The notes under the pieces: model-generated
Databases searched by the model: none
What the model saw: only the letters and a program-made list of their open reading frames with translations
What the model was told of the DNA's origin: nothing
Part shown: piece by piece, positions 51,203-58,573 of the stretch
Layout: every line of letters begins with the position of its first letter
Numbering within the stretch: position 1 is the stretch's first letter
Made by a program: the position numbers and the translations under genes
DNA from: Niallia circulans
GTDB lineage: Bacteria > Bacillota > Bacilli > Bacillales > Cytobacillaceae
Assembly (NCBI RefSeq): GCF_007273535.1
Contig: NZ_RIBP01000001.1
Span: 124,001 to 188,000, forward strand
Length of the DNA: 64,000 bases
Reading direction: 5' to 3'

Positions 51203-53485
51203 ATGGTTCATTTTAATCAAGCGCACGAAACGGAAAAAAGCCAAGTTGAAGCATTATTAGCTAAAATGACATTAAAGGAAAAGGTTGGCCAGGTTAATCA
51301 AAAGCTGTATGGCTGGGAGGTCTACGAAAAAACAGACACTGGCTATGTTCTAACGGAAAAGTTTAAAGAACATGTACAGCGATGGGATGGAATTGGTGTT
51401 CTTTATGGTTTATTCCGTTCTGATCCATGGTCTGCCATTCATTTTGACAATGGCATAACAGAGGATGCGAGTGCTGAAGTAGCCAATATGATCCAGCAAT
51501 ATGTCAAGGATAATACAAGACTAGGCATACCAGTTCTGTTATCAGAAGAATGCTCCCACGGTCATCAAGGCTTAGATAGTATGATAACACCTGTCAATTT
51601 AGGAGTTGGTGCAACGTGGAATCCAGAGCTGCATCAGAAACTAATGGCAGCTGTTGCAGAGGAAGTCCGTGCAAAAGGGGCTCATCTTGCACTCGTCTCG
51701 ACATTGGATATTTTGCGTGATCCGCGCTGGGGTAGATCAGAGGAATGCTTTAGTGAGGATCCTTTTCTTGCCTCAGAGCTAACAAAGGCTGTCGTTAAAG
51801 GGATGCAAGGGAAGCAAGCTGAGTTTATTGAAGAGGGGAAAATGATTGCAGTATTAAAGCATTTCGCGGCACAGGGAAACGGTACGGGTGGCAAAAATGC
51901 CGCACCGGCTTCCATTGGCGAAAGAGAATTGAGGGAAATTCATTTGCCGCCGATGAAAACGGCTATCCAATCAGGTGCCCTTGCCTGCATGGCCGCCTAT
52001 AATGAAATTGATGGCATTCCCTGCCATGCTAACGGTTATCTCCTTCAGCAAATTTTGAGAGAGGAATTGGGGTTTAATGGTGCAGTTATGGCTGACGGCT
52101 GCGCACTCGATAATTTAGTTGCCTTAACGGAAAGCACGGAAAAGGCAGCAGCTTTAGCACTTGAAAGTGGTGTAGACATAAGCCTGTGGGATGATGTGTA
52201 TATTGCTTTAGATTCTGCAGTTGAATTAGGGCTTGTTAGTGAGGAAAAGCTGAATGATGCTGTAAGAAGAGTGCTGACACTTAAATACAAAATGGGGTTG
52301 TTTGCAAATCCTTTCGTGGAAGAGAAACCACAGAGAGATGAGGAACAGGCAGACAAAATTAATCTGGAATCAGCTCGACAATCGATTGTGCTGTTAAAAA
52401 ACAATGGTATTCTCCCATTGAAAAAGGAGTTAAAAAGAATTGCGGTCATTGGACCGAATGCAGATGCCAGTTATAATCAGCTTGGTGATTATACACCGTT
52501 TCAAAGGGAAAGCAGAGTCAGCACCGTCTTCAAGGGGATTGCTTCATTGGTAAAAGACGCAGAGGTGGTGTATGAACAGGGTTGCGGCATTCGTTCTGGC
52601 AACGAGGAAGGACTGGAAAAAGCGGTTCGTCTTGCCAGAAGCTCAGATGTTGCTGTTGTTGTTTTAGGCGGTTCAAGTGCAAGGGATTTTACTGCCCAGT
52701 TTGATTTGAACGGTGCTGTTATTAATACAACTGGTGAGGAAGAGATGGATTGCGGCGAAAATGTCGATACTGCCGATTTGGAGCTTGGTGGTCTGCAGCT
52801 AAAGCTTTTGCAAAGGGTAATGGAAACAGGGACACCTGTTGTCGTGGTACTGATTTCTGGCAGACCTCATGCGATTCCGTGGATTGCAGAACATGCTCCA
52901 GCAATCTTAAGCGCATGGTACCCAGGGCAAATGGGCGGTCAGGCCATTGCGGAAATTTTATTTGGAAAAGTAAACCCGAGCGGAAGATTGCCTGTCTCCA
53001 TCCCAAGGTCTGCCATGCAGCTGCCTGTTTTTTATAATTACAAGGATGGAGGATACAAGAAGGACTATTTTGATATGTCTGGTAATGCTTTATATCCGTT
53101 TGGTTTTGGACTTTCTTATACAGATTTCGTATATGATAATCTCCAGATTACAAGACCAGCAATTACAGCAGAAAGGCTAGCGGCTGGGGAAAAGTTCTGT
53201 ATCTCTGTTAAGGTTACAAATGTTGGAAATAATGACGGTTATGACGTGCTTCAGCTTTATATAAAAGGGAAGGCTGGTAGTATTATCAGGAGAGTTAAGG
53301 AATTAAAAGGCTTTAAGAAGGTATGGCTTGCGGCAGGAGAAACAAAAGAAGTTTGCTTTGAGCTTGGAGCAGAGGAGTTACAAGTGTTCAGCAGCCAAAA
53401 CACTTATAAGGTGGAACAGGGGGAGATTGAAATAGAGGTTGGTAATCCTCGCAGCTGCTTAAATGCTGTCTTAAATGTCAGTTGA
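51203..53485 (+). CDS. GH3 beta-glycosidase of the N-glycan locus
   Basis: A cytoplasmic 760-residue GH3 enzyme with the usual order: TIM barrel (about 15-370), alpha/beta sandwich with KNNGILPLKK and GPNAD (about 375-620), and a C-terminal fibronectin-III domain. The nucleophile is D298 in GAVMADGCALDN; the common SDW triad is here ADG, an unusual variant that changes the +1 side of the pocket. KH-FAAQGNGTGGKN is the substrate loop and is not the NagZ histidine motif, so a beta-N-acetylglucosaminidase is unlikely. It may act on the beta-mannosyl core bond or another beta-glycoside. GGTGGG precedes the ATG. Confidence 0.88.
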   Translation: MVHFNQAHETEKSQVEALLAKMTLKEKVGQVNQKLYGWEVYEKTDTGYVLTEKFKEHVQRWDGIGVLYGLFRSDPWSAIHFDNGITEDASAEVANMIQQYVKDNTRLGIPVLLSEECSHGHQGLDSMITPVNLGVGATWNPELHQKLMAAVAEEVRAKGAHLALVSTLDILRDPRWGRSEECFSEDPFLASELTKAVVKGMQGKQAEFIEEGKMIAVLKHFAAQGNGTGGKNAAPASIGERELREIHLPPMKTAIQSGALACMAAYNEIDGIPCHANGYLLQQILREELGFNGAVMADGCALDNLVALTESTEKAAALALESGVDISLWDDVYIALDSAVELGLVSEEKLNDAVRRVLTLKYKMGLFANPFVEEKPQRDEEQADKINLESARQSIVLLKNNGILPLKKELKRIAVIGPNADASYNQLGDYTPFQRESRVSTVFKGIASLVKDAEVVYEQGCGIRSGNEEGLEKAVRLARSSDVAVVVLGGSSARDFTAQFDLNGAVINTTGEEEMDCGENVDTADLELGGLQLKLLQRVMETGTPVVVVLISGRPHAIPWIAEHAPAILSAWYPGQMGGQAIAEILFGKVNPSGRLPVSIPRSAMQLPVFYNYKDGGYKKDYFDMSGNALYPFGFGLSYTDFVYDNLQITRPAITAERLAAGEKFCISVKVTNVGNNDGYDVLQLYIKGKAGSIIRRVKELKGFKKVWLAAGETKEVCFELGAEELQVFSSQNTYKVEQGEIEIEVGNPRSCLNAVLNVS

Positions 53486-53517
53486 TTTTAGGTGTATAAA
53501 TTTTATTACATGTAATG

Positions 53518-53560
53518 AGCGGACTAAACTTAAGGCTGTTTAGTCCGCTTTTTATTTTTT
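53518..53560 (+). terminator. Terminator after GH3
   Basis: AGCGGACTAAAC/GTTTAGTCCGCT (53518-53529, 53538-53549), a perfect 12-bp stem, is followed by an interrupted T tract and closes the N-glycan locus. Confidence 0.9.
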
Positions 53561-53671
53561 GGTTCAGAGGATATAGATTGAGGTCTTCTGCAATTGAATT
53601 TCACCTCATGTAAAGAAACTTGCAGATAAACACGTACTTTATAAAGTTTCCGCTTTTGTTCCTGAAAGCGG

Positions 53672-53700
53672 TTGAATTTGGGTGGTGTTTTTGTTATGCT
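53672..53700 (+). promoter_or_regulatory. Promoter of the leader peptide-MFS transcript
   Basis: TTGAAT (53672-53677), a 17-nt spacer and TATGCT (53695-53700) place the transcript start near 53707, about 15 nt before the leader ribosome site. Confidence 0.65.
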
Positions 53701-53734
53701 AAAAGCAACTTTACAGGAAATGGAGGTTTTCCTT

Positions 53735-53779
53735 TTGACGGCATCCATGAGATTAAGATTCTCACCATTCATTCGTTAA
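53735..53779 (+). CDS. Macrolide-responsive leader peptide MTASMRLRFSPFIR
   Basis: A 14-codon frame that starts at TTG with GGAGG (53722-53726) at 8-nt spacing and ends in TAA. Its product begins MTASMRLR, the same as the regulatory leader of streptococcal mef(A)/mef(E), and is one or two residues away from the ErmD leader (MTHSMRLR). In those systems a macrolide-bound ribosome stalls at the Arg-Leu-Arg motif. A terminator lies 89 nt downstream and a Mef-like efflux gene after it, so this probably controls the pump by attenuation. Confidence 0.82.
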   Translation: MTASMRLRFSPFIR

Positions 53780-53867
53780 TTGAATACGTATGAAGCTCTG
53801 CCTATGTTTTAGAGTAGGGGAATGGTCTGTCTATTATTAAGGGAGCCTTTATTTGACGGGTAGTTTT

Positions 53868-53897
53868 AAAGAGGGAATAGTCTGCCCTCTTTTTTGC
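53868..53897 (+). terminator. Attenuator terminator before the Mef-like gene
   Basis: AAGAGGG/CCCTCTT arms with a 9-nt loop and six T residues lie between the leader peptide and the efflux gene. There is no other gene for it to terminate. Confidence 0.8.
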
Positions 53898-53984
53898 TGT
53901 CTTTTATAGTAAGGACAGAGGCCTTTCTAAGGTTGTAGGTGAAGCACCATTTCTAAAAATATAAGATGAAATGAGTGGGGAAAT

Positions 53985-55232
53985 ATGAACTTAGTTAATA
54001 ACCAGCAAAATGAATCTTGGCTAAGAAACATCGTACTGTTTTTAAGCAGCCAGACGATTTCGCTTTTTGGATCATCTCTTGTTCAGTATGCGATCATGTG
54101 GCATATCACATTAACAACAGAATCAGGAATGATGATGACATTGTATATCATCTGTGGGTTTATTCCGACATTTATTCTGTCTCCAATCGCAGGAGTTTGG
54201 GCAGACAGGTATAATCGAAAGATATTGATTGTATTATCTGATGGGCTCATCGCCTTTGCTACATTAATCCTGGCCATTCTGTTTATAATGGGGTTTGATT
54301 CCATTTGGCTCTTATTTGTTATGGCGGCGATTCGTGCTTTTGGGGCGGGAATTCAAACACCTGCTGTTGGTGCCATCTTGCCACAAGTTGTTCCAAAGGA
54401 AAAGTTGACAAAGGTTAATGGAGTGAATGGCAGCATTCAGGCTATCATCATGTTCGTATCACCGATGGTAAGTGCTGCATTATTGGCAACTACAGCCATT
54501 GAAATCATCTTCTTTATAGATGTCATTACCGCAGCAATTGCGATTGTTACAATGCTTTCCTTTGTGAAAATTTCTGTACATGAAAAGGCAGCGGAAAAAC
54601 AGACAACAAGCTATTTTGCCGATTTTAAAGAGGGCTTGAGCTATGTGAACAGCCACAGTTTTCTTAAGTCGTTTTTCGTGTTCTTTGCGATTTTCTTTGT
54701 ATTAATGGCACCGGCGGCATTTCTGACACCGCTCCAGGTTACCCGCAGCTTTGGCAGTGACGTATGGCGGTTGACAGCAGTCGAACTTGCCTTTTCTATT
54801 GGGATGATTGCAGGAGGCGGTATCATTGCAGCATGGGGCGGCTTCCGTAATAAGATTAGCACGATGACGCTTGCGAGTGTCATTATGGGGGTATGTACAT
54901 TAACACTCGGAATTGCGCCGTCATTTTGGCTCTATTTAATCTTCATGGGAGTTTTCGGCATTGCCATGCCGATTTTTAACACACCAACTACTGTACTTTT
55001 GCAGGAGAAAATCTCTGAGGAATATTTAGGAAGAGTTTTTGGCGTGTTAGGAATGATTTCTACCTCGATGATGCCAATCGGCATGCTTATTTTCGGTCCA
55101 CTCGCAGATATTATTAGAATCGAATGGCTGCTAATAGGTACTGGATTATTCATGCTTGTGCTAACGGTTTTCTTAAGCCGCAATAAGGCGTTAATTGAAG
55201 CAGGGGAGCCTGCTGTGGTTACTGAATCATAA
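53985..55232 (+). CDS. Mef-like MFS efflux transporter
   Basis: A 415-residue 12-helix major facilitator of the Mef/MFS_3 type. It has the family layout of macrolide efflux proteins: SQTISLFGSSLVQYAIMWHI in helix 1, the loop AGVWADRYNRKILIVLSDG, RAFGAGIQTPAVGAILPQVV, and KLTKVNGVNGSIQAI between helices 4 and 5. The ribosome site (GTGGGG) is weak. The upstream MTASMRLR leader peptide and terminator strongly suggest macrolide-inducible expression. Substrate is inferred from family and leader; other MFS_3 members export peptides or siderophores. Confidence 0.82.
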   Translation: MNLVNNQQNESWLRNIVLFLSSQTISLFGSSLVQYAIMWHITLTTESGMMMTLYIICGFIPTFILSPIAGVWADRYNRKILIVLSDGLIAFATLILAILFIMGFDSIWLLFVMAAIRAFGAGIQTPAVGAILPQVVPKEKLTKVNGVNGSIQAIIMFVSPMVSAALLATTAIEIIFFIDVITAAIAIVTMLSFVKISVHEKAAEKQTTSYFADFKEGLSYVNSHSFLKSFFVFFAIFFVLMAPAAFLTPLQVTRSFGSDVWRLTAVELAFSIGMIAGGGIIAAWGGFRNKISTMTLASVIMGVCTLTLGIAPSFWLYLIFMGVFGIAMPIFNTPTTVLLQEKISEEYLGRVFGVLGMISTSMMPIGMLIFGPLADIIRIEWLLIGTGLFMLVLTVFLSRNKALIEAGEPAVVTES

Positions 55233-55283
55233 TGTATCTATTTAAGTAACAGCTAATTAATGAACGCCTGAAGTATCCAGCTA

Positions 55284-55318
55284 AAAAATCTGTTGTCGAG
55301 GAGACAGCAGGTTTTTCA
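55284..55318 (+). terminator. Terminator after the Mef-like gene
   Basis: AAAAATCTGTTGTC pairs with GACAGCAGGTTTTT (55284-55297, 55303-55316), a 14-bp stem with a built-in T tract. Confidence 0.8.
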
Positions 55319-55359
55319 GCTTGTTAATATAGGACAATGTTTGCGATAGGGGAAGGGAC

Positions 55360-55899
55360 ATGACAGTATCTATTGTTGAATTACATCCATACAATCCTGA
55401 CTGGGAATCTAAATTTGAATGGGAGAAAACAAGGATTTTAAAGGCACTAAGAGATATAACATTAGCAATTGAACATATAGGCAGCACATCCATAAAAGGA
55501 TTAGCGGCTAAGCCAATTATCGATATAATGATTGGAGTTCAAAATCTTAACCAAGTAGCTGACTGGATACCCTCCTTACTCGATATTGAGTACGAATATG
55601 TACCTAAACCAGAATTTACAGATAGAAGATTTTTTAGGAAAGGTCCATGGGGGCAGGGAATTTGTCATCTGCATATTTTTGAATACGATAGTGTTGAATG
55701 GCAAGATAAAATACTCTTTCGCGACTATCTCCGATTACATCCTGAAGCTTTAGGAGAATACGCTTGTCTAAAAGAAGAACTTGCCCTAATACATAAATTA
55801 GATCGATATGCATACACGGAGAGAAAAGGACCTTTCATTAGGAGAATAATAGAAACTGCTAGAATAGAGAAAGAGAACATATTATCAGAAGAAAAATAA
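55360..55899 (+). CDS. GrpB/UPF0157 nucleotidyltransferase-fold protein
   Basis: A 179-residue protein of the GrpB family, which has a nucleotidyltransferase fold. Family hallmarks are the start VELHPYNPDWESKFEWEK, the IEHIGSTSIKGLAAKPIIDIMIGV block with the acidic DI pair, and CHLHIFE followed by FRDYLR. GGGGAAGGG precedes the ATG. Function is uncertain; members occur alone or fused to dephospho-CoA kinase. It is convergent with the alkaline phosphatase gene. Confidence 0.88.
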   Translation: MTVSIVELHPYNPDWESKFEWEKTRILKALRDITLAIEHIGSTSIKGLAAKPIIDIMIGVQNLNQVADWIPSLLDIEYEYVPKPEFTDRRFFRKGPWGQGICHLHIFEYDSVEWQDKILFRDYLRLHPEALGEYACLKEELALIHKLDRYAYTERKGPFIRRIIETARIEKENILSEEK

Positions 55900-55930
55900 G
55901 CATTTAACGCTCACCTTTGTTAATAAACCA

Positions 55931-55962
55931 AAAAATGCTCCCAGAATTCAGGAGCATTTAAT
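55931..55962 (-). terminator. Terminator shared by GrpB and alkaline phosphatase genes
   Basis: AATGCTCC/GGAGCATT arms lie between the two convergent stops. The reverse strand has six T residues, so it mainly ends the phosphatase transcript. Confidence 0.8.
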
Positions 55963-55971
55963 TATCTCAGC

Positions 55972-57606
55972 TTATTTACCTTTTTTCACGATATTAACAG
56001 CTTCCTGTGACACATAAAACTTGCCATTGCTTTGAACGGTTACGGTTTTTAACTCTTTATCCTTGCCTTTAATAGTGACAATATTTTTATTTACTGGAAT
56101 TTCTGCTGTAGTTTTGCCTTTTTTGACTACTAGGACAGGGTTCGTTTTGTCAGATGAATCAATGCTGACTTTTGCTCCAATTTTTTTGAATGCACTTTCT
56201 GCTTCCACGAATACCTCTTTATCCACTTTGCCTAAGCTGAAGCCTAATGCAGTCGCAGTAGATTTAGCAACATCGGTATTTTCGATTAAACCAGTCGGCT
56301 TGCCTGGTCCATATGAATACATGAAAAGGTCTTCTCCAGTATGTCCACCTGTTGTAAAGCCAAGATTTGCGCGGTTTGCAAGGAGCTGGACAAGTGTTTT
56401 ACTTAAGTTTGTAGATGAGTTTAATGCTTTTGTTTCGTCTGCAGTAGGATTAGTAATTCCGTATAATGCTGCTACTTCCAAAACATTTGAATTGTCTTTC
56501 TTGAGCTGCTTTAATGCACCCTCTAATGTCATTTCCGCTTCTTTCAATGGGTCAATATAAGCGGAAACTGGCGTAGCAGGGTAAGAAGAATTTGTATTTT
56601 GGTTACCGATCGAAATTCCGCTGTTTCCATGATCCGATACGGCAATAACTAATGTATTTTTATCTCTTTTCGCAAAAGCGACAGCTTCTTTGACAGCTTC
56701 ATCAAAAGCTAGTGTATCACTGATCATTCCGATTGGATCATTGGCATGTGCTGCCCAGTCTGGCTTGCTTCCTTCAACAAATAAGAAGAATCCGTCCTTA
56801 TCCTTTGAAAGTGTGGAGATTCCTTTTTTTGTCATTTCCGCAAGTGTTGGTTCATCTGGATTTGTTTGCGAACGGTCCATATCATATGCTAATGCTGCTG
56901 GTGCGAAAGTACCCCATAGCTTGTTTGATTTTGACTTCAATAATTCATCACGTGTTTCAATTATGTCATAGCCTTTATCCTCAATAACATCAACAAGGTT
57001 TTCACCGTCTTTACGGTTCTTAGCTTCCAGTGAGTTTTTTCCACCGCCTAACACAACATCTATATTTTGATAGACTTGTTGCTCAGCGATACTATCATAA
57101 TCAGTACGGTGTGTTGCGTGTGAAGAAAAAGCTGCCGGTGTTGCGTGCTGTATTTCTGATGTAGCAATAATCCCAGTTGCTTTCCCTTTAAGCTTGGCCC
57201 CCTCCAATACGTTCGCAACAGGTTTTAGCGGATCATCTGCAAGGGAGGCATCAACTCCAGGTGATGCTATCTTTTCTGGTAGTACTCCGACGAATTTGTC
57301 GTTTGATTTATTACCTGTTGCCATCGCTGTTCCAGCTGGAGCAGAGTCAGTGACAGCCGATTCAGCAGAATATGTACGCACACCGCCAGACATGATTTCG
57401 TCCATCGCAAGCGGCTCCCCTTTATACCATCTTGCAAGTGTAGTAGTTGTTGAACTGACTCCATCCTTGACAAGGACAATAACATTTTTAGCTTGCTGTG
57501 ATTCTTTTTTCGCTTCAACTTTCTCATTTGCTGATGTATATGCAAGTGATCCAATTGCTAAAGAGCTTGCTAGAGTGATTCCCATAACCTTTTTATTTAT
57601 TTTCAT
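55972..57606 (-). CDS. Secreted alkaline phosphatase
   Basis: A 544-residue exported alkaline phosphatase that frees phosphate from organic esters. A signal peptide (about 1-27) is followed by the catalytic domain, with nucleophile S88 in AVTDSAPAGTAMATG and metal-site motifs VLVKDGVS, FFLFVEGSKPDWAAHAND, AVSDHGNSG and TTGGHTGEDLFMYSYGP. The last 85 residues form an extra beta-rich domain (TVTVQSNGKFYVSQEAVN), probably for wall or surface attachment. ATG 57606 is preceded by AAGGGG; the upstream ATG 57627 has no ribosome site. Three PhoP-type repeats lie 120-150 bp upstream. Confidence 0.92.
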   Translation of the reverse strand: MKINKKVMGITLASSLAIGSLAYTSANEKVEAKKESQQAKNVIVLVKDGVSSTTTTLARWYKGEPLAMDEIMSGGVRTYSAESAVTDSAPAGTAMATGNKSNDKFVGVLPEKIASPGVDASLADDPLKPVANVLEGAKLKGKATGIIATSEIQHATPAAFSSHATHRTDYDSIAEQQVYQNIDVVLGGGKNSLEAKNRKDGENLVDVIEDKGYDIIETRDELLKSKSNKLWGTFAPAALAYDMDRSQTNPDEPTLAEMTKKGISTLSKDKDGFFLFVEGSKPDWAAHANDPIGMISDTLAFDEAVKEAVAFAKRDKNTLVIAVSDHGNSGISIGNQNTNSSYPATPVSAYIDPLKEAEMTLEGALKQLKKDNSNVLEVAALYGITNPTADETKALNSSTNLSKTLVQLLANRANLGFTTGGHTGEDLFMYSYGPGKPTGLIENTDVAKSTATALGFSLGKVDKEVFVEAESAFKKIGAKVSIDSSDKTNPVLVVKKGKTTAEIPVNKNIVTIKGKDKELKTVTVQSNGKFYVSQEAVNIVKKGK

Positions 57607-57727
57607 GTTAACCGTTTCCCCTTTCATTTCTAAAAGTTAGCTATGATTTCTGCTATGTTGACTAGGACTATCAGAATTAGTACATCACTCCTTTAATCAT
57701 CAATTGCCTCTTAGTATAAAGTGACTA

Positions 57728-57755
57728 AGTTAATAGATTGTAAAGAATGTGTAAA
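57728..57755 (-). promoter_or_regulatory. PhoP box
   Basis: On the reverse strand, TTTACA (57750-57755), TTTACA (57739-57744) and TTAACT (57728-57733) repeat at exact 11-bp spacing. This is the pattern of PhoP binding sites in Bacillus Pho-regulon promoters. A fourth, weak copy (ACTTTA) lies at 57717-57722. Confidence 0.75.
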
Positions 57756-57810
57756 CATTTGCGAGGAAAGGGGAAAATAGGAATAATTACTCAAATGTAT
57801 GAACGCGCTC

Positions 57811-58161
57811 TCATTTTAAGGAAGGTGTTATTTCCTGGAGGATTATTTCTTTAGTAAGTTGCTCCTCGCTGGAAATGGTTATGTTCCCAGATAATATATA
57901 GATATCATCCATTTTCTTAATTTGTAAATCACAAGTGCCGCTGGAAAAAGTAGAATCTGTGCAGAATAAATTCATAATTACATGTAGAATCCCCGTCTTG
58001 TTAACTAAACCCACGAGCTCCCCATAACAAATGCTTTTACTATAAAAGGTTGCAGACACAATGTCATTGTCCTGCGTAAAGTGAAAGATGGTATTGTTTA
58101 ATAATTCCTGTGCATTATCATGGTGTATAGACAAAAAAACTTTTCCGTTTATATTTTCCAT
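57811..58161 (-). CDS. Hypothetical protein
   Basis: A 116-residue protein without a signal peptide or membrane helix. It is predicted to be beta-rich with a regular alternation of hydrophobic residues (GKVFLSIHHDNAQELLNNTI, SATFYSKSICYGEL, DIYILSGNITISSEEQL). The ribosome site AGGAAGG lies rather far from the ATG. I do not recognise the family. It is monocistronic, between the alkaline phosphatase control region and a small membrane peptide gene. Confidence 0.5.
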   Translation of the reverse strand: MENINGKVFLSIHHDNAQELLNNTIFHFTQDNDIVSATFYSKSICYGELVGLVNKTGILHVIMNLFCTDSTFSSGTCDLQIKKMDDIYILSGNITISSEEQLTKEIILQEITPSLK

Positions 58162-58251
58162 GTAGGGGACCCAGCCTTCCTGTTTTTGTCTTAAGAATAA
58201 ATTATGGAACGCATTTCAAGTCAATAAGACTTTTATACTTTAAATTTGTGT

Positions 58252-58273
58252 TTGACCTGGTACTCGTTTCATA
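58252..58273 (+). promoter_or_regulatory. Duplicated promoter/operator element, copy 1
   Basis: TTGACCTGGTAC followed by TCGTTTCATA; the same 22 nt recur at 58507 with one change. TACAAT follows 19 nt after TTGACC. Position fits a promoter and operator for the small gene at 58315. Confidence 0.55.
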
Positions 58274-58314
58274 AATTACAATTTAAGCAAATGATAAGAA
58301 GGTGAGGGAATGAT

Positions 58315-58461
58315 ATGTTGGCACTCATTTTACTTTGTTTCATTATTTTTTGCGGCACATATGCTTGTATAAAAACATCAGGAGGAACAACAGAAGTTAC
58401 TCCAATTGAATCATTTGATGATTATTTTATGGATTCAAATACAAAACCTAACAAACGATAA
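58315..58461 (+). CDS. Small membrane peptide, 48 residues
   Basis: A short gene with AAGGTGAGG (58300-58307) before its ATG. The product starts with a hydrophobic helix (LALILLCFIIFCGTYACI, about 2-19) containing three cysteines, and continues with a polar, acidic tail (IESFDDYFMDSNTKPNKR). It looks like a single-pass membrane peptide. No family is recognised. It shares a duplicated promoter/operator with the following LacI regulator and may be its target. Confidence 0.55.
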   Translation: MLALILLCFIIFCGTYACIKTSGGTTEVTPIESFDDYFMDSNTKPNKR

Positions 58462-58474
58462 AATTCTTTTTAGC

Positions 58475-58500
58475 AAAAGGCCTGTTCGGGGTCTTTTTTT
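58475..58500 (+). terminator. Terminator after the small membrane peptide
   Basis: An imperfect AAAAGGCC/GGGGTCTTTT stem is followed by seven T residues. Confidence 0.5.
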
Positions 58501-58506
58501 AATGAA

Positions 58507-58528
58507 TTGACCTGGTACCCGTTTCATA
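58507..58528 (+). promoter_or_regulatory. Duplicated promoter/operator element, copy 2
   Basis: TTGACCTGGTAC followed by CCGTTTCATA, with TAGTAT 19 nt after TTGACC. It lies 45 bp before the LacI-type regulator, suggesting autoregulation. The part TGGTACCCGTTTCA is LacI-operator or cre-like. Confidence 0.55.
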
Positions 58529-58573
58529 CGTTAGTATCGTAATAAAGTATATTGAAGTAAATAAGGTGAGGAA

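Noticed and set aside
53530-53772. An 80-codon reverse frame overlapping the leader of the Mef-like pump
   Set aside because: No ribosome site, low-complexity basic product, and it covers the promoter, leader peptide and terminator that explain the region better.
57194-57640. A 148-codon forward frame opposite the alkaline phosphatase
   Set aside because: It mirrors the signal peptide and active-site region of a complete phosphatase and has no ribosome site.
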